From NCBI GenBank assembly GCA_027063215.1, contig JAMOSE010000020.1:1-9871 (forward strand): DNA of 9,871 nt. The letters are read 5' to 3'. The notes beneath the pieces were generated by a model. The model saw nothing but the letters and a program-made list of their open reading frames with translations. It did no database searches and was not told the origin of the DNA. This document shows positions 1 through 7,298 of the stretch, one piece after another; the first letter of the stretch is position 1, and every line of letters starts with the position of its first letter. The translations under genes and the position numbers were made by a program. Source of the DNA: Sulfurimonas sp. Lineage in GTDB: Bacteria > Campylobacterota > Campylobacteria > Campylobacterales > Sulfurimonadaceae.

Positions 1-1408
1 CTAAAGCTTTTTGCTCTTTTTCATACTTCTCTAATATATCTTTATAATCATAAATAGCTTCAACATACTTCACCGGCTCACTCCCTCGCGCATATCCATA
101 CTTTAAAGTTTTATAATATCTTTTTTGAGAAAGCAGAGGCAGTACATTTTTAAGATCACTCCATACATTAGGATTTAATCCCAGTTTTTTCGCCAACTTC
201 TGTGCATCTCTTATATGTCCAAGTCCAACATTATAAGCTGCAAGGGCAAATTTTAATCTATTTTCACCTTCTACCTCTTCAGACACAAATTTCATCATTT
301 GGTTAAGATGCTTAGCTCCACCTACAATACTCTCTTTTGGATCAACTCTATTTTTGACACCTAACATTTTTGCTGTATTTCGTGTCAACATCATTAAACC
401 TCTTACACCGGTAAAACTTTTTGCTTTTGGATTCCAATGTGATTCCTGATAAGAAACAGAAGCCAATAATGTCCATGGAATATTATACCGTTTAGCCGCC
501 AATTGAAAATATTTTTTATACTTAGGAAGTCTCGATTTTATGCGTTTATAAAACATTTTTGTATTGTAATAATCAAAAAACAATATATATGAATAGTAAT
601 GATCTTTAAGTTGTGTCATTTTTCCTTGTTGATTAAAATCATTTAACCATGCATACATGTCTGCTTCAAGTTTTTTAGCATTTTTTGGCAATAACCATGC
701 CAATTGTTCCCTTCCGCTTATATAAAAAGCAAGTGCAATCTCCGGAAAAAATTTTACATTAAGAGAATAAATATTAGAATCTGCTATAGTACAATCTATC
801 TCATGCTTTGCAACCATTTCTAAAAGTTCTTCTGTTGAATATTCTGATGTCGTTGTATAATTGATATCAAAACCATCTTCTCGCAGTTTTTTCAATGTTT
901 CACTATAGCTGGTATCATCTCCAACCATAATGGAAAGTCCTTCAAGGTCTTCAACATCTCTTGGAAACTTTGCACTACCCAACATACCTCGATTACAAAT
1001 CACCTCTTCTTGAACTTCAAAATATGATGGTCCAAAATGGTAGAGTTTTTCTCTACTGGCTGTTTTTGCCAATGAAGCTGAAGTAATATGAATATTTGGA
1101 TTTTTACTTAATCTAAGCGCCTCTTTTACTGTATGTGCCGAAGTGATATTTAAATCTACCCCTAAATGATCTGCATACGCTTTTAAAAGATCATATTCAA
1201 ATCCCTGTGGTCCTTCACTCCCTATATAATATGTAGAAGGAGCATTTAAAAACACTACATTCAGATATTTTTCTTTTTTTATTTTATCTAGTAATGATGG
1301 CTTTTTAATACGCTTTCCTGGTGTATAAGCACTATGACTCACCCACCCGCAGATAAAAAAAAAGAAGGCAAGAAAAATTGCAAGAGCAATAAAATATGGT
1401 TTATTCAT
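1..1408 (-). CDS. mltF: MltF-type membrane-bound lytic murein transglycosylase (3' end beyond window)
   Basis: Cleaves the peptidoglycan glycan strand in the periplasm, leaving 1,6-anhydro-MurNAc ends. The reading frame starts at ATG 1406-1408 and stays open to the left edge, giving 469 visible codons. The N-terminus (about residues 5-22) is a hydrophobic signal or anchor. Residues about 45-285 read as a family-3 periplasmic solute-binding domain (GSEGPQGFEYDLLKAYADHL is typical). Residues about 290-460 are an SLT domain: catalytic Glu322 in YQESHWNP, then TGVRGLMMLT, a DP.ESI.GG.KHL block at 356-368, and FALAAYNVGLGH at 387-398. This order is the MltF architecture; in studied members the binding domain regulates the catalytic one. 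E. coli MltF is about 518 aa, so probably little is missing. It lies 35 nt downstream of the histidine kinase. An in-frame TAG directly precedes the ATG, which fixes the start, but no good Shine-Dalgarno is visible. Cys20 lacks a proper lipobox. Confidence 0.9.
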   Translation of the reverse strand, partial: MNKPYFIALAIFLAFFFFICGWVSHSAYTPGKRIKKPSLLDKIKKEKYLNVVFLNAPSTYYIGSEGPQGFEYDLLKAYADHLGVDLNITSAHTVKEALRLSKNPNIHITSASLAKTASREKLYHFGPSYFEVQEEVICNRGMLGSAKFPRDVEDLEGLSIMVGDDTSYSETLKKLREDGFDINYTTTSEYSTEELLEMVAKHEIDCTIADSNIYSLNVKFFPEIALAFYISGREQLAWLLPKNAKKLEADMYAWLNDFNQQGKMTQLKDHYYSYILFFDYYNTKMFYKRIKSRLPKYKKYFQLAAKRYNIPWTLLASVSYQESHWNPKAKSFTGVRGLMMLTRNTAKMLGVKNRVDPKESIVGGAKHLNQMMKFVSEEVEGENRLKFALAAYNVGLGHIRDAQKLAKKLGLNPNVWSDLKNVLPLLSQKRYYKTLKYGYARGSEPVKYVEAIYDYKDILEKYEKEQKAL

Positions 1409-1443
1409 CTAATTAGTTTACACTAGAGTTCTTTTAAATTTCC

Positions 1444-2721
1444 TTATACGAAAATAAAGCGATTAAGACCATCTTCATATTCATGTGCTAAAACCTGTCC
1501 ATGTGCTTTTAAAATAGAATCTACTAGATAAAGCCCCAATCCAAAACTGTTCTTTGAAGGATTCTCTTTGGTGAAAGGTTCTATATAGTACTGGAGTGGA
1601 TGTTGCAGACATGCCCCTTTACTTTCAAAACAGAGTTCGTTCTTATCATTGACTACTATTCGTATATGTGCATCGATTGAGTACTTCATCGCATTATCTA
1701 TCATATTTTTAATAGCCGTTGTGTAGAGTCTATAATTTGCATGGAGTTTAAAATCAGCAGGTACATCAATACTAACATGCTTTCTATCAACCATTGCCAT
1801 ATCAATTGCACCATCAATAATATCAACCAAACGATACTCAGAAAAATCTTTTTTATCATTGAGACTTGTCACTTCTTCAATCATGGCAAACTCATTTACA
1901 AGTGCTTCAAGCCGTCTAAAAATCGAAGTAAATCGTTCTCTCTGTTTTAAAGAATCCAGCATTTGGGTAGCTATTGTACCTTTTGCGATCGGTGTTTTTA
2001 ATTCATGCATCAAGTTTCGTAAAAAGAGTGTTCTTGATTCAAGCATATTATTGATTTTCTGGCGAGCATTTTCTAATTCATTTGCCACAGAACCTATCTC
2101 ATCTTCTGAACGTGTTTTAAAAGAAACGTTCATATTTCCCTCACCATAAAGCACGATTTTTTTACGAAGACGAATTAAAGGCCGTAATTTTTGTAAAACC
2201 AATATAAATGAAAAACTGATAACTAAGAATATAGTCATATATGTATATAAGATATTTATATAACTATAAGGTTCAAGCTTATTGTCTCTGATTAAAATTT
2301 CGCCATTGGGTGTTTCAATATAAAAATATATTTTTCTTTTGTACTGTAGCATTGTAGCACGGAGATTTGAGACAGTATTTTTTGTATACATCCCCTTGTC
2401 ACTAATCATAAGCGATGTATTAAAGCTCTTAAAACCTACACGTTTTAATATTTTGCCTTTTTTTAAGATAAAATTTTTTTCATTTTTATCTTTAAGCACC
2501 TCAAGATCATAAACAGCAAGATTTGCTTCAAGCATAATCTCTGAACTGTGACGCTGTTGATGTTCTCGATAGATCTGCGTAATTACTGTATATTTTGTAA
2601 AAATATGGTTTATATACTGTTCTTTATTAAGTTTGTAAAACTCCCAAAATGTTGCACTGACACTCACAAGTGAGACTGCCATTGCAAAAAGTACAGTAAT
2701 TAAAACAGCATGCTTTTTCAT
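1444..2721 (-). CDS. ArsS-like sensor histidine kinase
   Basis: Membrane sensor kinase of 425 aa, partner of the response regulator encoded just upstream. Layout: TM1 about 5-25, a periplasmic sensor region about 26-152 with no recognised domain, TM2 about 153-177, HAMP about 178-230, and a dimerisation/phosphoacceptor helix with His239 in the H-box HELKTPIAKG. The ATPase domain has an N-box with Asn339 and Asn343 (NMIDNAMKYS) and a GLGLYLV G2 box at 394-400. The usual DxGxG G1 box is not visible: the matching stretch reads FESKGACL near 365-372 and leads into YYIEPFTKE. As far as I recall, this shortened ATP lid is typical of the epsilonproteobacterial ArsS family (H. pylori HP0165), which senses acid there. 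The ligand here cannot be read from sequence. Its ATG overlaps the regulator's stop by 1 nt (TAATG), so the two are translationally coupled. Confidence 0.93.
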   Translation of the reverse strand: MKKHAVLITVLFAMAVSLVSVSATFWEFYKLNKEQYINHIFTKYTVITQIYREHQQRHSSEIMLEANLAVYDLEVLKDKNEKNFILKKGKILKRVGFKSFNTSLMISDKGMYTKNTVSNLRATMLQYKRKIYFYIETPNGEILIRDNKLEPYSYINILYTYMTIFLVISFSFILVLQKLRPLIRLRKKIVLYGEGNMNVSFKTRSEDEIGSVANELENARQKINNMLESRTLFLRNLMHELKTPIAKGTIATQMLDSLKQRERFTSIFRRLEALVNEFAMIEEVTSLNDKKDFSEYRLVDIIDGAIDMAMVDRKHVSIDVPADFKLHANYRLYTTAIKNMIDNAMKYSIDAHIRIVVNDKNELCFESKGACLQHPLQYYIEPFTKENPSKNSFGLGLYLVDSILKAHGQVLAHEYEDGLNRFIFV

Positions 2722-3398
2722 TATTTAAGAAGTTTGTATCCCACTCCGCGAACAGACTCTATCAAAGATTTATCTCCAAGCTTGTTTCTTATTCTTCCAA
2801 CCATAACATCAATACTTTTGTTTGATGAATCTTCATTAATCGCATTAACATTATGAATAAGATCTTCACGCGACACTACAAGCCCCTGCTTGCTAATCAT
2901 ATAAGATAAAATTCCAAACTCTGCATTTGTCAGATCAATATTACGCCCTTTGTAGGTAATTGTCATCGTTGATTTATCACATTTAAAGTCGCTCTTATTC
3001 TCCTCTTTTTGAGAAGTTTTTGCTTCATAACGACGTAAAACAGAATGAATACGTGCTTCTAGTTCACGTGGATCATAAGGTTTAGGAAGGTAGTCATCTG
3101 CACCGAGTTCAAGTGCTTTAATCTTATCTGTAACATCCGATCGTGCACTCGATATAATAATGGGAATGTCCTGACGTTCACGAATTGCTTCACAAACCTC
3201 TAATCCATCCATTCCCGGCAGAGTCAGATCCAAGATAACAAGGTCAAAAGGCTCCAGTTTTAAAATACTCACCGCTTTAAATGGATCATCCTCTGTTATT
3301 ACTTCAAAATCAAACTGTTCTAAATACTCTGTAAGTATTTCGGCAAGTTCCAAATCATCTTCTATCATTAAAATTTTTTGTTGTTTCTCTTCCATCAT
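2721..3398 (-). CDS. OmpR/PhoB-family response regulator
   Basis: Cytoplasmic DNA-binding response regulator of 225 aa. The receiver domain (about 7-120) has acidic residues E13-D15, phospho-acceptor Asp57 in LVILDLTLPGMDG, the conserved Ser83/Ser84 switch position and Lys106 in LPKPYDP. The winged-helix output domain (about 138-225) has the LTNAEFGIL start, a recognition helix at about 192-208 (SNKSIDVMVGRIRNKLG) and the terminal RGVGYKL wing. All catalytic residues are intact. It most resembles the ArsR (HP0166) type of Campylobacterota, but the target genes are unknown. Two ATGs are adjacent; the first sits 6 nt after an AAAAGG Shine-Dalgarno and was chosen. It lies 52 nt downstream of feoB with a possible promoter in that gap, and is coupled to the kinase gene downstream. 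Confidence 0.95.
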   Translation of the reverse strand: MMEEKQQKILMIEDDLELAEILTEYLEQFDFEVITEDDPFKAVSILKLEPFDLVILDLTLPGMDGLEVCEAIRERQDIPIIISSARSDVTDKIKALELGADDYLPKPYDPRELEARIHSVLRRYEAKTSQKEENKSDFKCDKSTMTITYKGRNIDLTNAEFGILSYMISKQGLVVSREDLIHNVNAINEDSSNKSIDVMVGRIRNKLGDKSLIESVRGVGYKLLK

Positions 3399-3416
3399 TA
3401 AAAACCTTTTATTGCA

Positions 3417-3422
3417 ATTATA
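3417..3422 (-). promoter_or_regulatory. Candidate -10 box for the two-component genes
   Basis: The 52-nt gap between feoB and the response regulator contains a perfect TATAAT on the minus strand, 18 nt upstream of the regulator's ATG. No convincing -35 is visible at 16-18 nt, which is common for the housekeeping sigma factor in Campylobacterota. A start about 6-7 nt downstream would leave a very short leader that still contains the AAAAGG ribosome site. This could let the regulator and kinase be made when the upstream operon is repressed. Confidence 0.4.
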
Positions 3423-3450
3423 GCCCTATGAATCTAACAAAGAGATAACA

Positions 3451-5595
3451 CTATGTGAGCATCAATGTTACCCTGTAGGCGATAAATGCCAAAGAGTACG
3501 CCACAACAGAAGTGAAAATAAAAAGATATACAGCATACTTCCAACTCCCTGCCTCTTTAGCAAAAACTGTTGTTGCCGCCAGACACGGCAAATAGATCAT
3601 AATTACAACAATAAAAGCAACAGCAGAAGCAAAAGGAATATTCTCACGAATATTATCGGCTAAAGATTTTGATGTTTCATCCACATCAGAACCCATTGAA
3701 TAGAGTACACCCAACGTCGATACAACCACTTCTTTGGCTGCAAGACCAGCCTGAAGCGCTACATTCATTTTCCAATCAAATCCAAGCGGCTCAAAAAGCG
3801 GTTCTGTAAACTTACCGATTCTACCAAGATAACTTTGTTCTAACTCTTCTTGAGCAAGTTTATTTTCAAGTTTTGCTTTTTGAGTTACATCTACAGCTTT
3901 TTCAATTTTAACATTATAAGCTTTTTCTAAATCAAGATTATGCGGATAGTTACTTAAAAACCATACTAAAATTGCAGCACCGGCAATAAATGTACCTGCT
4001 TTTTTGAGATACATAATGGTCTGCGTAAGTACTGTATGCCATATAAGTTTTAAAGATGGAAGTCTATACTTTGGCATCTCCATAACAAAAGGTTCGTCAA
4101 CACCTTTAAATGCAGTCATCTTTAGGACTTTTGCTGCTAACAACCCAAGCATAGCACCACTCACATAGATGATAAAAAGGATATTACCAGCCATATCTGC
4201 ACCAAAAAATGCTCCGGCAAAAAGAACATAAACAGGAAGACGCGCACCACAGGACATAAAACCTATAATAAAAAGTGTCAATAGTCTATCTCGGTCATTT
4301 TTGAGTATTCTTGCACTCATATATGCTGGAATAGAACATCCAAAACCAGTAACTAAAGGAATAAAACTCTGTCCATGCAGACCAAATTTATGAAAGAAAC
4401 CATCCAGCAAAAAGGCAACACGACTCATATATCCTGTTGTCTCTAAGAGTGCAATCCCAATAAAAAGAATAATAATATTTGGTGTAAACAGCACAACAGC
4501 ACCTACACCGCCTATAATTCCATCAACAACCAACGATCGGACATCATCATTTGAGATAGTAGGAGACACTGTCTCACCCAACCAGCCAAAAAATCCATCA
4601 ATCCACTCCATTGGAATATTACCAAGGGTAAATGTTAACTGAAACAGTCCCCACATAAAAAAGAGAAAAATAGGAATACCAAAAAGAGGATGAATTAAAA
4701 TGGAATCTATCTTTTCTGTTAAAGATTTCGATTCAAGCTGTTGTGTCTGCTTTACTACTTCTGTAACAATACCTCTGTTAAAAGCAGAATACTCTTCCGC
4801 AAAAGCCTCTTTTATATCATCTGTATTATGATGGAGTTCAATATGATGTGATGCTTCTATAAGTATGGGTTGTAGTTCTGTCCAGATAGGATCATCATGC
4901 AGTTTTGCATATGTTTTTTTATTTTCTTTCAGTAAATTTATTGCTATATTTCTATAACTGTTTCGTGCTTCATACTTATGTTTTTGCAAATAAGAGATAA
5001 TAGTTGCTATCTCTTCTTCTACCGCTTCACTAAAAATAAGTTTTGCATCTTTTTTAGGTGCCAAATATACCTCAATAACAGTATTAATTAAGGTTTCTAT
5101 CCCTGTTTTTGCAGCAGCAGAGACCTTAACACATGCAACACCAAGAAGTTCTGACATATATTTCTCATCTATTTCTATGCCCTCTTTCTCAGCTTCATCG
5201 CTCATATTGAGGGCAATAACCATCTTTTTATTCATCGTAAGCAGTTCAGATGTAAGCTGTAAATTTTTTTCTAAGTTTGTAGAATCTACAACGTTAATGA
5301 TAATGTCATAATCTTCAGCACAAAGATATTCATGGGTAACCCGCTCTTCTATCGTGTAATCAGTAAAAGCATAGGTTCCAGGCAGATCAACAACTGTAAA
5401 GTGATAATCTTTATAATCAAACAGAACCTCTGTTTTATCTACCGTTACTCCAGAAAAATTTCCAACATGTAAATGAGCGTTACTTATAGAGTTTATAAGC
5501 ATACTCTTGCCAACATTAGGTTGGCCTACTAAGGCAACTTTAATATGCTTAGCAATTATAGGACAAGCCTGTGGATCTATTTTTTTTTCACTCAT
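3451..5595 (-). CDS. feoB: Ferrous iron transport protein B
   Basis: Inner-membrane Fe(II) importer of 714 aa with an N-terminal GTPase. All G motifs are present: G1 GQPNVGKS (24-31), G2 region GNFSGVTVDKT (45-55), G3 DLPG (70-73), G4 NMSD (130-133) and G5 SA (159-160). A helical regulatory domain follows (about 185-270). The membrane part starts near 296 and holds both Gate regions, with GFGCSIPA (417-424, Cys420), CGARLPVY (449-456, Cys449) and LPCLAATT (669-676, Cys671). These cysteines match positions conserved in FeoB. AAKEVVVSTLGVLYS (619-633) is typical of the C-terminal half. A charged loop of about 40 residues (about 553-592) lies between membrane segments. The ATG overlaps the feoA stop by 4 nt (ATGA), with an AGAAGAGA-like ribosome site. 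No feoC gene follows. Confidence 0.98.
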   Translation of the reverse strand: MSEKKIDPQACPIIAKHIKVALVGQPNVGKSMLINSISNAHLHVGNFSGVTVDKTEVLFDYKDYHFTVVDLPGTYAFTDYTIEERVTHEYLCAEDYDIIINVVDSTNLEKNLQLTSELLTMNKKMVIALNMSDEAEKEGIEIDEKYMSELLGVACVKVSAAAKTGIETLINTVIEVYLAPKKDAKLIFSEAVEEEIATIISYLQKHKYEARNSYRNIAINLLKENKKTYAKLHDDPIWTELQPILIEASHHIELHHNTDDIKEAFAEEYSAFNRGIVTEVVKQTQQLESKSLTEKIDSILIHPLFGIPIFLFFMWGLFQLTFTLGNIPMEWIDGFFGWLGETVSPTISNDDVRSLVVDGIIGGVGAVVLFTPNIIILFIGIALLETTGYMSRVAFLLDGFFHKFGLHGQSFIPLVTGFGCSIPAYMSARILKNDRDRLLTLFIIGFMSCGARLPVYVLFAGAFFGADMAGNILFIIYVSGAMLGLLAAKVLKMTAFKGVDEPFVMEMPKYRLPSLKLIWHTVLTQTIMYLKKAGTFIAGAAILVWFLSNYPHNLDLEKAYNVKIEKAVDVTQKAKLENKLAQEELEQSYLGRIGKFTEPLFEPLGFDWKMNVALQAGLAAKEVVVSTLGVLYSMGSDVDETSKSLADNIRENIPFASAVAFIVVIMIYLPCLAATTVFAKEAGSWKYAVYLFIFTSVVAYSLAFIAYRVTLMLT

Positions 5596-5819
5596 ATCTC
5601 TTCTACCTCCACCGTTGCAGCCTCTATATCACGCAAAGCCAAACGCATTTTTCCAACTTTGATCTCTATTGTTTTTTTCTTTGGTGCATGCTCTAACACT
5701 TCAATAACAGCCTCTTTCATAACGCCAAAAGAGATAAGTCGCTGTTTTAAATCATACGATGCATTCAATTTAACAACCTTTACTTTCTCACCCTTGTGAC
5801 AATCTAATAGTTTTTTCAT
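5592..5819 (-). CDS. feoA: Ferrous iron transport protein A
   Basis: Small cytoplasmic SH3-like protein of 75 aa, the usual length for FeoA, needed for FeoB-dependent Fe(II) uptake. The sequence shows the family pattern: a GEKVKVVKL opening strand, the RLISFGVMKEAVIEVLEHAP turn (about 27-46), an IEIKVGKMRLALR block and a short acidic C-terminus. It starts 15 nt after the porin stop codon and overlaps feoB by 4 nt, so all three are probably on one transcript. A purine-rich AGAAGAAAAGA stretch just before the ATG serves as ribosome site. Confidence 0.95.
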   Translation of the reverse strand: MKKLLDCHKGEKVKVVKLNASYDLKQRLISFGVMKEAVIEVLEHAPKKKTIEIKVGKMRLALRDIEAATVEVEEI

Positions 5820-5834
5820 TCTTTTCTTCTTTTT

Positions 5835-7106
5835 TTAAAAATTATAATTCATCAATACCTGAGCACGATTAAAGTCATACCCCGTTTTTGTTGCAGATGC
5901 TTTATCTTCAGAGAGTACATATATTGCAGCGATCAAAAATTCATCATTTACTTTATATTCAAAACTTATATCCTGTTCAACAATCTCTGCTTTATCGCTC
6001 TGGGCATTTGATTTAGCATTAAAATCACCATAAGCATATAAAAAATTCAAATTACCATACTCATACGAAATCCCTGCAACATATGCATCCGCTTCTCTGT
6101 CTTGTGTAATTTCATCAAGTATCATTGTGTCCATATTGGTAAAAAGCGCTCCACCGCCCATTCCACTAAAAGAGTGTTTATCTTTTTTTCTATCAGATTT
6201 ATTATAACCAAAATTCAGACCAAGTCCGTTAATAACAAACTCAATACTTGCACCATAAATATCGGCTGCATATCCACTGTTATCTAACTCAGATTCATTG
6301 AGATATTGAAGCATAACATGCAAAAGCATATCATCATTTATAGGGTACTCTATTCCACCATCAACATAAAAGGCATTTGTATTGTTTGTTATATTATAGT
6401 ACCATATATTGAATTCCCACATATCACCATAAGTGATACCACCAAAATTTACACCGTGATCTCCAATATTTACCCATTCATCATCCAATCCTGCATCAAA
6501 TCCCTGCCATGATTGAATATTTCCTGCCATTAAAGTAAAACCATCATACATATAAGTAGCAACTGCCGCATTAAAACTGTTTTGAATTATCCTTAGATCA
6601 TCACTGTCTGCCAACGGAGTATCGAGTACCTGCCGGCCTACTCTTAGATTCAAATCCTTATATTTGTAGTTGATATATGCCTCACCAACTTCACTATAAG
6701 AGCCTTTTGATGATGAAAAATCACTATTTAATTTCTGATCTTTACCTGTCAAAGCACCTATATCATGCGATGCATACATTGCAACACCAACATTAAAACC
6801 ATTATACTCTGCAAGTTCATATTTTAAAATACCACCAATAGCTGTCGCATATGTATCATCTACCGCTCTCTCTTTATAGTTATAAGAACCATATGCCACT
6901 CTAAAACGACCTGAAACTTTTCCATCTTGAAACATATGCTTAAAATTCTCTACAACTGAGACCTTTTTTGTCTCTACTTTCCCCACACTATCTACAGCTT
7001 TTTGTACGGAGTGAAGACGTTTTCTTTGTACTGTAGAGTCTTCAGCAAATACTAAATACGGCATATAGCCAATTAGTACCAAAGTTATGAGTAAACTTTT
7101 ATTCAT
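5835..7106 (-). CDS. OprD-like outer-membrane porin
   Basis: Predicted outer-membrane beta-barrel of 423 aa. A signal peptide ends near residue 21 (LVFA|E), followed by a charged linker and then alternating aromatic/polar strands. The C-terminus ends in Phe (VLMNYNF), the signal recognised by the Bam machinery. Around residues 155-180 it has LRVGRQVLDTPLADSDDLRI followed by QNSFNA, which matches the GRQ-LDTP-ADSDD signature of OprD-type porins common in Campylobacterota. Substrate cannot be read from sequence. As first gene of the transcript carrying feoA and feoB, downstream of two Fur-box matches, it may supply iron or an iron chelate to the periplasm; this is an inference. The ATG at 7104-7106 follows an AAAGG ribosome site with 9-nt spacing. 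Confidence 0.8.
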   Translation of the reverse strand: MNKSLLITLVLIGYMPYLVFAEDSTVQRKRLHSVQKAVDSVGKVETKKVSVVENFKHMFQDGKVSGRFRVAYGSYNYKERAVDDTYATAIGGILKYELAEYNGFNVGVAMYASHDIGALTGKDQKLNSDFSSSKGSYSEVGEAYINYKYKDLNLRVGRQVLDTPLADSDDLRIIQNSFNAAVATYMYDGFTLMAGNIQSWQGFDAGLDDEWVNIGDHGVNFGGITYGDMWEFNIWYYNITNNTNAFYVDGGIEYPINDDMLLHVMLQYLNESELDNSGYAADIYGASIEFVINGLGLNFGYNKSDRKKDKHSFSGMGGGALFTNMDTMILDEITQDREADAYVAGISYEYGNLNFLYAYGDFNAKSNAQSDKAEIVEQDISFEYKVNDEFLIAAIYVLSEDKASATKTGYDFNRAQVLMNYNF

Positions 7107-7115
7107 TATGATAAA

Positions 7116-7120
7116 CCTTT
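7116..7120 (-). promoter_or_regulatory. Ribosome binding site of the porin
   Basis: AAAGG on the minus strand, 9 nt before the ATG at 7106. It supports this start, which directly precedes a good signal peptide. Confidence 0.6.
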
Positions 7121-7138
7121 ATATTTTTAATATGCAAA

Positions 7139-7153
7139 TGATAATCTATATCA
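7139..7153. promoter_or_regulatory. Fur box 1 (proximal to porin)
   Basis: TGATAATCTATATCA matches the 7-1-7 Fur palindrome TGATAATnATTATCA at 12 of 14 positions. Extended to the 19-bp consensus (7134-7152) it matches 15 of 19. It lies 33-47 bp upstream of the porin ATG and overlaps the likely core promoter: a possible -10 (TAGATT or GATTAT, within 7141-7150) with a TTAAGT upstream element at 7165-7170 on the minus strand. Fe-loaded Fur binding here would block transcription of porin-feoA-feoB. Confidence 0.7.
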
Positions 7154-7161
7154 ACTTAGTG

Positions 7162-7209
7162 CTTACTTAAAAATTATGATAATATTTCTCATTTTCATGC
7201 TTAAGTAAG
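7162..7209. repeat. 9-bp inverted repeat flanking Fur box 2
   Basis: CTTACTTAA at 7162-7170 and its exact complement TTAAGTAAG at 7201-7209, with 30 bp between the arms. On the minus strand the left arm reads TTTAAGTAAG, close to the TTTAAGT-type upstream promoter element described for Campylobacterota. It may therefore be partly a promoter part and partly an operator. The loop is too long for an ordinary terminator. Confidence 0.5.
7177..7191. promoter_or_regulatory. Fur box 2 (distal)
   Basis: TGATAATATTTCTCA matches the 7-1-7 Fur palindrome at 12 of 14 positions and, extended to 7172-7190, the 19-bp consensus at 14 of 19. Its centre is 38 bp from that of Fur box 1. It lies in the interval between the arms of the 9-bp inverted repeat at 7162-7170 and 7201-7209. 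Two sites suggest cooperative repression of the porin side; effects on the divergent pssA-like gene are possible. Confidence 0.55.
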
Positions 7210-7232
7210 TGCCAGACCATAATTTCCATTAT

Positions 7233-7274
7233 TAGACTTCTTTCGTTATAATTTGAATAGACTTCTTGAAGTCT
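7233..7274. repeat. Triple AGACTTC site around the pssA promoter
   Basis: TAGACTTCTT occurs at 7233-7242 and again at 7258-7267, offset by 25 bp. The second copy continues into an inverted copy, giving the 7-2-7 palindrome AGACTTCTTGAAGTCT at 7259-7274. The TATAAT box at 7247-7252 lies between the direct copies, so the predicted transcription start (about 7259) falls on the palindrome. This looks like an operator for an unidentified regulator. Confidence 0.45.
7247..7252 (+). promoter_or_regulatory. -10 box of the pssA-like gene
   Basis: A perfect TATAAT preceded by T, 47 nt upstream of the chosen ATG. No clear -35 is present at the usual distance. It lies between two direct copies of TAGACTTCTT. 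Confidence 0.6.
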
Positions 7275-7281
7275 GATAAAG

Positions 7282-7287
7282 AAAGGA
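7282..7287 (+). promoter_or_regulatory. Ribosome binding site deciding the pssA start
   Basis: AAAGGA lies 11 nt before ATG 7299, slightly long but usable. The in-frame TTG at 7266 lies upstream of this site, within the palindrome and almost at the predicted transcript start, so it is an unlikely initiation codon. Confidence 0.55.
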
Positions 7288-7298
7288 TATATAATCTA

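Noticed and set aside
1349..1351. Cys20 of MltF as a lipoprotein cysteine
   Set aside because: The preceding residues (FFI) do not form a lipobox, so a plain signal or anchor segment is more likely.
1859..2149. 96-codon plus-strand open frame opposite the histidine kinase
   Set aside because: It lies opposite the H-box/HAMP coding region of a clear kinase gene, with no family features of its own.
5545..5799. 84-codon plus-strand open frame opposite feoA/feoB
   Set aside because: It is antisense to feoA and the feoB start; composition is that of a complementary-strand shadow.
5820..5834. T-rich stretch between porin and feoA as a terminator
   Set aside because: There is no stem upstream on the minus strand, and the 15-nt gap serves as the feoA ribosome site region.
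7266..7268. TTG as an alternative start for the pssA-like gene
   Set aside because: It lies in the palindrome near the predicted transcript start with no ribosome site before it; ATG 7299 has AAAGGA upstream and matches the usual family N-terminus.
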